NCBI GenBank assembly: GCA_944324625.1
Contig: CALUWZ010000038.1
Coordinates: forward strand, 1-12,004
DNA from: an uncultured Mailhella sp.
GTDB taxonomy: Bacteria; Desulfobacterota; Desulfovibrionia; Desulfovibrionales; Desulfovibrionaceae
Direction of reading: 5' to 3'
Length of the DNA: 12,004 nt
Part shown: piece by piece, positions 5,988 to 12,004 of the stretch
Layout of the letters: every line of letters starts with the position of its first letter
Position numbering within the stretch: position 1 is the first letter of the stretch
Notes under the pieces: generated by a model
Databases searched by the model: none
Told to the model about the DNA's origin: nothing
Seen by the model: the letters and a program-made list of their open reading frames with translations, nothing else
Translations under genes and position numbers: made by a program

Positions 5988-8427
5988 TGAAATAAGCATT
6001 GCATTGGCAGGTCAGCCTAACTGCGGAAAATCTACGATTTTTAATCTTCTGACCGGGGCAAAACAGCATGTGGCCAATTATCCCGGGGTGACAATTGAAA
6101 AGAAATACGGGTATTTTAAGTGTTTTGGCAGTTCCATGACCTTGATTGACCTTCCCGGAACATACAGCTTGGCTTCCTATTCTCCCGAAGAAATAACCAC
6201 AAGAACATTTTTGCTGGAAGAAAAACCTGAACTTATTTTGGGCGTTCTGGACGCAAGTTCCGTGGAAAAAGGTTTGTATTTTCTTTTGCAGCTCATGGAA
6301 ATGGAGCAAAAAGTCGTTGTAGCCCTCAATATGGTTGATGTTGCCAAATCCCGTCAGATTTATGTTGACGAGAAAATTTTGTCAAAAGAACTCGGGGTAA
6401 GCGTTGTTTCTCTTTCTGCCGCACAGGGCAAAGGAAAAGATGAACTTTTAAAAGCCATTGAAGCGGAAAAAACACAGTTTTCCAAAACACAGTCTTTAAA
6501 AGCGCAGTATTCGGTTTATTACGGAGACTTGGAGCCGTTTATTGAGCGGGTAATGAAAATCTGTGAAGGCTATGACCTTGCTTTTCCTTTGCGGTGGACA
6601 GCCATTAAGCTTTTGGAAAAAGACAGCCATGTGGAAAGCCTTGTTAAAAAATCATTGCAAAACAGTGATGTTTTGGTACAGGTTGAAGATATCCGCAATG
6701 AATTTTATGAGAAATTTAAACAGGACCCGTGCAAATTCATAGGCTTTTGCCGACATGAAAAAGCAAGGGAAATTGCCCGGAAAGCATGCCGCCGTCCAAT
6801 GACCGAGGTTCACTCGCTGACTGAAAAGCTGGATGCCGTATTATGCCATAAAATTTTCGGTCCTTTTTGTCTGGCTTTGATATTATATCTTTTTTATTAT
6901 CTGTCCGTAACAGTGGGCAATATTTTGGCGGCAAAAGGCTGGATACTCTGGACGGAAGTTGAAAATTTCGCACGGGCAGTTTTGCCCCAAGAAAATTTCC
7001 TGTATGATGAACTTTTGACCTCACTGGGAAATTGGATTGTAAAAAGTGTTACGTCCGTTTTGAACTATCTGCCTATCTTCCTTATTATGTTTGCTCTTGT
7101 GGCAATTTTGGAAGACAGCGGCTATCTTGCCCGCATAGCCTTTATTCTTGACAGGATTTTTCATGCTTACGGACTGCACGGACAGTCAACGCTGCCTTTG
7201 ATTTTGGGAGGAGTGTATGTCGGCGGGTGTGCGATTCCGGGGGTTATGGCTACAAAAGGCATTCCCGACGAGCGTTCAAGATTTGTGACCATTCTTATTG
7301 TGCCCATGATGAATTGTCTGGCAAAAGTTCCGCTGTATCTTTTGCTGATAGCGGTATTTTTTCCTGACACAGCAGGATCGACCATGTTTTTTATCGGAAC
7401 GGTAACGCTTTTCATGGGAATGATAACGGCTAAAATATTGTCTATGACAGTCTTGAAGCATAAATGCACTGCTCCCTTTATCATAGAACTTCCAAATTAC
7501 CATATACCGACGGTAAAAAGTGTTCTGCTGCAGACTTTTCAGCGTATTTGGCTGTTTTTCAAGAAAATTTCCACCATTATTGTAGCTGTTTCCGTGATTG
7601 TGTTTGTGCTGATTTCTTATCCCGGACTTTCCGACGACAGAAAAGCGTACTATGACGGGCAGGCGCAAGCCGTTATAGGCAGGTTTATGGCTGATGTGGA
7701 AAAAACAGCATTAAGCGGAAAATTCACAGAACAGGATATTATGCCTCTTATTGCTTACCAAGATGAACTGCGGGCAAAAAAGAAAGGCGTCAGTCAGGAA
7801 GATGCTAAATTAATCAATGCCCAAGCCCTGAAAGATGAACCTGTGTTGGCGTCCATTGTGCTTCGTCAGGGCAAAGACGGCAGAATTCTGGCAAAATCTT
7901 TGCGGATTCTTGACAGTTCAAGAAAAAATCTTCGCCGCGAAATGCGTCAGGAAACATTTGAAAAAAGTCTGATCGGACGTGCGGGAAAAGCTTTGGAAAG
8001 CGTTACGAAATGGGCAGGCTTTGACTGGAAAATCAATGTTGCGCTTTTGTCTGCGCTTGCGGCAAAAGAAAACAGTGCGGCAACACTCGGCGCAATTTAC
8101 GGCATTGAAAGCGGAACCGTTGCCGACGGGCTGAAAGCGCAGGAAAACGGCATTACTCCTTTGCACGCTTTGGCTCTCATGCTTTTTATGACCCTGTATC
8201 CTCCCTGCATTCCTGCTGCCATGATGATTAAACTGCAGACAGGGTCAGCAAAGTGGATGATTTTTTCCATGATTTATCAGATGACTGCAGGGCTTTTGGT
8301 TGCAAGTTTTGTCTTTACCGGGGCGAATTTGCTTGGACTTTCCGCAACAGAGGCCATGTGGACCTATTACGGGCTTTGTTTGATAACGGCAGTTTTGCTG
8401 TATTTCGTGAAATTGAAAGAAGCATAG
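5980..8427 (+). CDS. feoB: FeoB ferrous iron transporter with enlarged periplasmic loop
   Basis: This 815-residue inner-membrane Fe(II) transporter has an N-terminal G domain: G1 'GQPNCGKS' (11-18), G2 Thr38 in 'YPGVT', G3 'DLPG' (57-60), G4 'NMVD' (117-120) and G5 'SAA' (146-148). A helical GDI-like domain follows, and the membrane part starts near residue 290. The first Gate repeat contains 'GGVYVGGCAIPGVMATKG', with Cys417, and 'PMMNCLAK', with Cys446. The second contains 'LSALAAKENSAATLGAIYG' near 690. Between the helix ending near 547 and the second Gate there are about 135 residues of hydrophilic, Lys/Arg/Asp-rich sequence, well over the corresponding stretch of E. coli FeoB (773 residues in total); it is probably periplasmic. 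No FeoC is visible. The next gene starts 80 bases on with no terminator between. Confidence 0.95.
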   Translation: MANEISIALAGQPNCGKSTIFNLLTGAKQHVANYPGVTIEKKYGYFKCFGSSMTLIDLPGTYSLASYSPEEITTRTFLLEEKPELILGVLDASSVEKGLYFLLQLMEMEQKVVVALNMVDVAKSRQIYVDEKILSKELGVSVVSLSAAQGKGKDELLKAIEAEKTQFSKTQSLKAQYSVYYGDLEPFIERVMKICEGYDLAFPLRWTAIKLLEKDSHVESLVKKSLQNSDVLVQVEDIRNEFYEKFKQDPCKFIGFCRHEKAREIARKACRRPMTEVHSLTEKLDAVLCHKIFGPFCLALILYLFYYLSVTVGNILAAKGWILWTEVENFARAVLPQENFLYDELLTSLGNWIVKSVTSVLNYLPIFLIMFALVAILEDSGYLARIAFILDRIFHAYGLHGQSTLPLILGGVYVGGCAIPGVMATKGIPDERSRFVTILIVPMMNCLAKVPLYLLLIAVFFPDTAGSTMFFIGTVTLFMGMITAKILSMTVLKHKCTAPFIIELPNYHIPTVKSVLLQTFQRIWLFFKKISTIIVAVSVIVFVLISYPGLSDDRKAYYDGQAQAVIGRFMADVEKTALSGKFTEQDIMPLIAYQDELRAKKKGVSQEDAKLINAQALKDEPVLASIVLRQGKDGRILAKSLRILDSSRKNLRREMRQETFEKSLIGRAGKALESVTKWAGFDWKINVALLSALAAKENSAATLGAIYGIESGTVADGLKAQENGITPLHALALMLFMTLYPPCIPAAMMIKLQTGSAKWMIFSMIYQMTAGLLVASFVFTGANLLGLSATEAMWTYYGLCLITAVLLYFVKLKEA

Positions 8428-8507
8428 AAACAGTATCCGGGCGGCAGATGAGAATATTGTAAAAATAAAAAAAGACCTGAATAAGGGAAAAAAGGAGATA
8501 ATTGAAA

Positions 8508-8825
8508 ATGAAATTGAAATTTGTTGCTTTCAGTTTGGGATTGATGCTTGCAAGCCCTGTTATGGCACAAGCCCACAGCGCTTTGTTTGACTGCTTTGAT
8601 AACGGTGACGGAACCATTTACTGCCAAGGCGGCTATTCCGACGGTTCTTCTGCAAAAGGCGTCAAAATCACGGTTTCCGATGCGGGCGGAAAAGTGCTGG
8701 AACAGGGACAGCTTGACGCAAACAGTGAAGTAACCCTGAAAAAACCGGCAGGCGATTATTTTGTGACCTTTGAAGGAGGCGAAGGGCACAGCTTAAAACT
8801 TGATGGCAAAAACATTGTGGAATAA
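8508..8825 (+). CDS. Small secreted NikL-like protein with predicted N-terminal histidine
   Basis: This is 105 residues from ATG 8508; AGGAG at 8493-8497 is ten bases upstream, and a TTG at 8502 is the alternative start. Residues 1-22 form a signal peptide ending Ala-Gln-Ala, so the mature protein would begin 'HSALFDCFDNGDGTI'; cleavage two residues earlier (after Val-Met-Ala) is possible. The mature 83 residues contain only two histidines, His1 and His72 (in 'GEGHSLKL'), and two cysteines, Cys7 and Cys17, probably a disulfide. The rest has the strand pattern of a small Ig/transthyretin-like beta-sandwich ('GVKITVSDAGGKVL'). The opening His, 'YSDGSSAKG' and closing 'GGEGHS' resemble NikL-type accessory proteins of nickel/cobalt ECF transporters. 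It follows feoB by 80 bases and precedes the DUF4198 gene by 22. I infer periplasmic metal binding in support of iron uptake; no function is proven. Confidence 0.7.
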   Translation: MKLKFVAFSLGLMLASPVMAQAHSALFDCFDNGDGTIYCQGGYSDGSSAKGVKITVSDAGGKVLEQGQLDANSEVTLKKPAGDYFVTFEGGEGHSLKLDGKNIVE

Positions 8826-8847
8826 ATAATTTATCAAGGAGAAATAT

Positions 8848-9675
8848 ATGAAAAAACTTTTGGCAGCCAGCTTGGGATTGCTTGGACTTTTGGCGGCAGT
8901 GCAGCCTGCGGACGCACATTTTATGGTTGCGTACAACAAAGACACCTATATGGAAAAGGCAAAAGACCTTGACATGCGCATGGTGTTTACCCACCCGTCC
9001 GAAGCAGGCACGGTCATGAACATGGGCGGAGTTAAAGAATTTTATGCCCTGCACCAACGCGGTGATTCCGATGTGAAGAAAATCGACTTTTTGAAAAATG
9101 TTAAAGAAATCACTTGGAAAAACGGCGATTCCAAAGCGCCTGCTTATGAAGCGCAAATTAAAGCAAAAGACATCCGTTCCCTCGGTGATTATGTGTTTGT
9201 CTTTACTCCCGGGTATTACCATGAAGAGGAAGAAGGCGTTTACATGCAGCAAATCACCAAACTCATTCTTAACGTGGGCGGCATCCCCGGAAATTGGAAT
9301 CAGCCCGCTGGACTTCCTGCTGAAATCGTACCCATGATTAAGCCTTACGGACTTTGGACAGGCAACGTTTTTCAGGGACAGGTTCTTTCCAACGGCAAAC
9401 CCGTTGCCAATGCGGAAGTTGAAGTTGAGTTCATGAGCAATGAAATGCAGCTTGACAGCAATACCATGTCTTCCAAATGCGAAGTGAAATATCCTGCTCC
9501 TCAATTTGTAACGCAAACCATTTTCACAGATGAAAACGGTGTCTTTACCTTTGGCATTCCCCGTGCCGGCTGGTGGGGGTTTGCAGCTCTCGGCGTGGGT
9601 CCCGATAAAGAATACAAGGGCAAAGAATTGTCTCAAGATGCCGTTATTTGGGTTCAAGCCGTAGATATGAAATAA
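8848..9675 (+). CDS. DUF4198 (NikK-like) periplasmic protein
   Basis: This 275-residue protein has a signal peptide whose predicted cleavage after Ala-Asp-Ala (residue 23) leaves His24 as the mature N-terminus ('HFMVAYNKDTY'). An early Ala-His followed by hydrophobic residues is typical of DUF4198, a family that includes NikK accessory proteins of nickel/cobalt uptake. Other candidate metal ligands are His49 ('FTHPSEAG'), His69 and the cluster 'YYHEEEEG' (His125, Glu126-129). From about 170 the pattern 'GNVFQGQVLSNGKPVANAEVEVEF', then 'TIFTDENGVFTFGIPRAGWWGF', is a transthyretin/carboxypeptidase-regulatory-like beta domain with the tract's DENG turn. ATG 8848 has AAGGAG at 8836-8841. It is 22 bases from the small NikL-like gene and is followed by a terminator. 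Downstream of feoAB, the likely role is Fe(II) or other divalent-metal capture in the periplasm; this is inferred from family and context. Confidence 0.82.
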   Translation: MKKLLAASLGLLGLLAAVQPADAHFMVAYNKDTYMEKAKDLDMRMVFTHPSEAGTVMNMGGVKEFYALHQRGDSDVKKIDFLKNVKEITWKNGDSKAPAYEAQIKAKDIRSLGDYVFVFTPGYYHEEEEGVYMQQITKLILNVGGIPGNWNQPAGLPAEIVPMIKPYGLWTGNVFQGQVLSNGKPVANAEVEVEFMSNEMQLDSNTMSSKCEVKYPAPQFVTQTIFTDENGVFTFGIPRAGWWGFAALGVGPDKEYKGKELSQDAVIWVQAVDMK

Positions 9676-9701
9676 TTAAATAATAAAATAATTACTCATG
9701 A

Positions 9702-9726
9702 AGCCTCCTCTTTGAGGGGGCTTTTT
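9702..9726 (+). terminator. Intrinsic terminator after the DUF4198 gene
   Basis: AGCCTCCTC (9702-9710) pairs with GAGGGGGCT (9714-9722; one G-U pair) around a TTT loop, followed by T's to 9726. It lies 26 bases after the DUF4198 stop and only 15 bases before the next start codon. No promoter fits between them, so it probably acts as a partial terminator that lowers expression of the downstream genes. Confidence 0.85.
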
Positions 9727-9741
9727 GTCAGGGAGATTAGT

Positions 9742-10062
9742 ATGAGAAAAGTTATGCTTTTGTTTTTTTTATGTGCCATGTTCGGATTTGCCGATGTTCA
9801 AAGTGCACTTGGCCACAGTGCTTTGTTTGACTGCTTTGACAATGGTGACGGAACAATTTTGTGTCAGGGAGGCTTTTCTGACGGATCGTCCGCTCAAGGG
9901 GTACGCATTGTCATAAAGGACAGCGACGGCAATATATTTCAGGAGGCACGGCTTGATTCCAACAGTGAAGTTGTATTGGATAAGCCGACAAGAAATTTCA
10001 GTATTTTGTTTGACGGCGGAACGGGCCATTCCATTGAAATAAACGGTGAATCAATTCAGTAG
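9742..10062 (+). CDS. Second copy of the NikL-like secreted protein
   Basis: This is 106 residues from ATG 9742, with GGGAG at 9731-9735 six bases upstream. The upstream in-frame TTG at 9712 lies in the terminator hairpin and is unlikely. The signal peptide probably ends Ala-Leu-Gly at residue 24, again leaving His as mature residue 1. The mature sequence aligns without gaps to the product of the gene at 8508, with 47 of 82 positions identical by my count. The first 15 residues are identical in both. His1, His72, Cys7 and Cys17 are all kept, and no other histidines occur in either mature protein. It is separated from its paralogue by the DUF4198 gene and a terminator. It leads the ABC/DUF4857 gene cluster, suggesting that this copy works with that module. 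Confidence 0.7.
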   Translation: MRKVMLLFFLCAMFGFADVQSALGHSALFDCFDNGDGTILCQGGFSDGSSAQGVRIVIKDSDGNIFQEARLDSNSEVVLDKPTRNFSILFDGGTGHSIEINGESIQ

Positions 10063-10070
10063 GTTTTTTT

Positions 10071-10982
10071 ATGCAATATCCTGTTATTATAGAAAATTTA
10101 TGCCATGCATATAAGGATTTTCCTGTATACGATTCTCTTTCCATGCGGTTTGAAAAAGGTAAGATTTACGGTGTGTTGGGAAAAAACGGTGTAGGAAAAA
10201 CAACGCTTATAAAAATTTTGATGGGGTTTTTAAGGCCAGTTTCGGGAAAATGTTCCGTTCTAGGTGAACCAAGTCATGCACTCTCTGCCCAAACCAGAAA
10301 TAAGATAGCCCTGCTCTTTGAAAGGCATTTGGCGTATGAGTTTTTTACCATTGAACAGGCAGAAAAATATACATCACAATTTTATTCCAATTGGAATAAA
10401 GATATTTTTTATGATTTGGTAAACCGTTTGCGCCTTCCCTACAGCCATAAAATTGCCTATATGAGCGAAGGGCAGCGCTCGCAGGTTGTGCTTGGTCTTC
10501 TTTTGGCGCAGCAGGCGGAACTTCTTATTCTTGATGATTATTCCATGGGGCTTGATGCGGGATACCGAAGCTTGTTCATTGACTATTTGCAGGAATATTT
10601 AAAAGAAAACAATGCAACCGTTATTTTGACCTCCCATGTTGTGCAGAATATGGAATCTTTTGTTGATGATATTCTTTTTTTGGAAAAAGGCGGAAAAACG
10701 GCTCATTATGCCTTGCCTGAATTTATGCGGACTTTTCATTGCTATACCGTGGGGCATCAATATCAGACATTTCAGGACGCCGCAAATGCAGTACAGAAAA
10801 TTATAAAACGCCATGAAATCAAAAATATTGAAATTCATGGCAACTATTTGGAAATTTACAGCTTTTTGCCCAAAGCGGCCGTTTGTGAGGTTATCGGAAA
10901 TTTGTCGCTTGACATGGCAGGGTTTATGGAAGTTCCGATGAGCCTTGAAGATGCATTTATAGGATATACGGGAAGGTATTGA
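10071..10982 (+). CDS. ABC transporter ATP-binding protein with atypical motifs
   Basis: This 303-residue cytoplasmic ATPase has Walker A 'GKNGVGKTT' (37-45), a signature 'MSEGQ' (131-135) in place of LSGGQ, Walker B 'LLILDD' (151-156) and the H-loop His189 in 'LTSHV'. The residue after the Walker B Asp is Asp156 rather than the usual catalytic Glu, and the Q-loop region ('IALLFERHL') has no obvious Gln. A C-terminal part of about 90 residues follows the nucleotide-binding domain. The pattern is closest to ATPases of ABC-2/YtrB-type exporters. ATG 10071 has only AGG (10061-10063) overlapping the stop of the upstream gene, so coupling is likely. The next gene starts one base after the stop. 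The transported substrate is unknown. Confidence 0.85.
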   Translation: MQYPVIIENLCHAYKDFPVYDSLSMRFEKGKIYGVLGKNGVGKTTLIKILMGFLRPVSGKCSVLGEPSHALSAQTRNKIALLFERHLAYEFFTIEQAEKYTSQFYSNWNKDIFYDLVNRLRLPYSHKIAYMSEGQRSQVVLGLLLAQQAELLILDDYSMGLDAGYRSLFIDYLQEYLKENNATVILTSHVVQNMESFVDDILFLEKGGKTAHYALPEFMRTFHCYTVGHQYQTFQDAANAVQKIIKRHEIKNIEIHGNYLEIYSFLPKAAVCEVIGNLSLDMAGFMEVPMSLEDAFIGYTGRY

Positions 10983-10983
10983 T

Positions 10984-11667
10984 ATGAAGAACGCAGTCAG
11001 GGGAATTTTTTATAAAGAATGGATAAAACTGCGTTTTTTTTACGCTTTTTTGTTTTTATTTAATTTTTTGTTTGTACTTTGGATTAATTTGGACATTTAC
11101 ACGCTGTTCCGTTTAGATCATGGCGAGATTGTATGGTACAGACTGATCGGTTTGAAACAAATGCCGTATCAGGCATTAATTTTTCTGCCCATGATAAGCG
11201 GATTTGTTTTTGCTTTTTGGCAATTTCTTCCTGAAATGCGGGAGGAACGGCTGAGGCTGGCTCTGCATTTGCCCTACAATAATGTTCTATTGGTTTATTG
11301 CCATCTTTTCAGCGGAATTTTTTTGTTATTTGTTTTGTTTTTATTTGATGTTCTCTTTTTTTGCGGAATGCTTTCCCATCGTCTGCCTTTTGAATATTGC
11401 CAAACAGCTTTTTTGACTGTTGCCCTGTGGTTTATTGCAGGCATCAACGGATATCTGATTTGTTCCGTAATTTTGATTGAGCCGCAAAAGTATATGAGAA
11501 TATATTATTTAATGGTATTTTCGGCTTTGTTAATCCCGCTGTATTCTTTCAGGCAATTGGGACAGACAGTTGAATTGCTGCCTGTTTATATGGGCATGGC
11601 TGTTGTTTTGCTCATTTGTGCTGTTCTGTCCATTTATCATTACCGTTTGAGGAGCGTACAGGCATGA
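10984..11667 (+). CDS. Six-helix ABC permease-like membrane protein
   Basis: This 227-residue protein has about six hydrophobic helices (near 16-36, 62-82, 103-128, 138-163, 172-190 and 198-220), rich in Phe and Leu, with a short basic N-terminus ('KEWIKLR'). Between helices 2 and 3 lies the charged cytoplasmic-looking stretch 'LPEMREERLRLALHLPYNN', a plausible coupling segment for the neighbouring ATPase. It starts one base after the ATPase stop, and its own stop overlaps the DUF4857 start. This organisation is that of an ABC-2-like exporter membrane subunit. No substrate can be named. Confidence 0.75.
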   Translation: MKNAVRGIFYKEWIKLRFFYAFLFLFNFLFVLWINLDIYTLFRLDHGEIVWYRLIGLKQMPYQALIFLPMISGFVFAFWQFLPEMREERLRLALHLPYNNVLLVYCHLFSGIFLLFVLFLFDVLFFCGMLSHRLPFEYCQTAFLTVALWFIAGINGYLICSVILIEPQKYMRIYYLMVFSALLIPLYSFRQLGQTVELLPVYMGMAVVLLICAVLSIYHYRLRSVQA

Positions 11668-12004
11668 AAACTTTTTCTTATTATATCAACTACTTTTTGG
11701 GTATTTTGGCATTGGCTTTCTTACTGCCGTTGCTTTATCAGTATATTTTTATTAAACCAATTGAAAAGACACATATTTTTCACAGTATTTTATTGGATAA
11801 ATTTGTGTATACGGAAACTGTTCCGTACCCGAAACAGGCACAGAAAACCGAGGACCACCACGATTCTATTGTGTATAAAGACGAAGACGGAAATTTTTAT
11901 ACAAGGCTTGAGTTTGAAGATGCGTTGCCTTTCATTTATTATCGCAATGCCGAGGTCAGAGGAAAATTGCCGTTGGTTTTTAACGGAATATCTTATACCC
12001 GTAA
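11664..12004 (+). CDS. DUF4857-type membrane-anchored protein (partial, cut by right edge)
   Basis: The first 113 codons are present. A short N-terminus and one transmembrane segment (about 7-30) are followed by what is probably a periplasmic domain: 'FHSILLDKFVYTETVPYP', 'SIVYKDEDGNFYTRLEFED', then 'LPFIYYRNAEVRGKLPL'. This 'DxDG..YTR.EFE..LPF.YYRN' pattern matches my memory of DUF4857 proteins, which are encoded beside ABC ATPase and permease genes. GAGGAG at 11649-11654 lies nine bases before ATG 11664. The start overlaps the permease stop by four bases. It probably forms a complex with the ABC pair; its molecular role is not known to me. Confidence 0.68.
   Translation, partial: MKTFSYYINYFLGILALAFLLPLLYQYIFIKPIEKTHIFHSILLDKFVYTETVPYPKQAQKTEDHHDSIVYKDEDGNFYTRLEFEDALPFIYYRNAEVRGKLPLVFNGISYTR

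Noticed and set aside
8668..9657. Long minus-strand open frame (329 codons) opposite the DUF4198 gene
   Set aside because: It is an antisense shadow of a well-supported secreted-protein gene, has no recognisable motifs and would also overlap the small NikL-like gene.
9712..9741. TTG start for the second NikL-like gene
   Set aside because: It sits within the terminator hairpin and would place 10 residues before a normal signal peptide; ATG 9742 has GGGAG at correct spacing.
1..12004. CRISPR arrays, tRNA/rRNA genes, insertion sequences, integrases
   Set aside because: I saw no regularly spaced repeats, no tRNA-like cloverleaf with conserved T-loop, and no transposase or integrase motifs.

Overview
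The window suggests an AT-rich member of the Desulfovibrionaceae (Desulfovibrio/Bilophila/Lawsonia relatives). The main clue is the gene at 4255, which has the signal peptide, acidic beta-strand repeats and terminal Phe of the abundant Desulfovibrio-type outer-membrane porin. The feoA/feoB pair with DUF4198 and DUF4857 neighbours fits the same group. The species cannot be named from this sequence alone. || Region 1 (1-3670, + strand) is a compact run: the 3' end of a probable tonB, exbB, exbD, a nitrilase-superfamily gene broken by two in-frame stops, and cbiZ (adenosylcobinamide amidohydrolase), closed by a strong intrinsic terminator. TonB-ExbB-ExbD energises outer-membrane receptors and CbiZ salvages incomplete corrinoids, so this looks like the tail of a corrinoid-uptake and remodelling operon whose nitrilase has been damaged. 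|| Region 2 (3671-4254) holds a weak minus-strand gene or remnant encoding an excisionase/MerR-like helix-turn-helix, with a 16-base A/T homopolymer in its coding frame. An AT-rich porin promoter region follows, with an 18-bp palindrome directly beside the -35 box. || Region 3 (4255-5756) is the porin gene and a downstream 10-bp inverted repeat that lacks a U-tract. || Region 4 (5757-9726) is a ferrous-iron locus: feoA and feoB overlap and are followed by two secreted-protein genes. These encode a small NikL-like protein and a DUF4198 (NikK-like) protein, both predicted to start with histidine after signal-peptide removal. An intrinsic terminator follows. || Region 5 (9742-12004) holds a second copy of the small secreted protein, an ABC ATPase with unusual motifs, a six-helix permease-like protein and the start of a DUF4857 protein, all tightly packed. 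|| The most interesting inference is that regions 4 and 5 form an extended Feo system. In it, secreted proteins with N-terminal histidines would capture metal in the periplasm, much as NikK/NikL-type accessories serve nickel/cobalt ECF transporters, and an uncharacterised ABC/DUF4857 module is attached.
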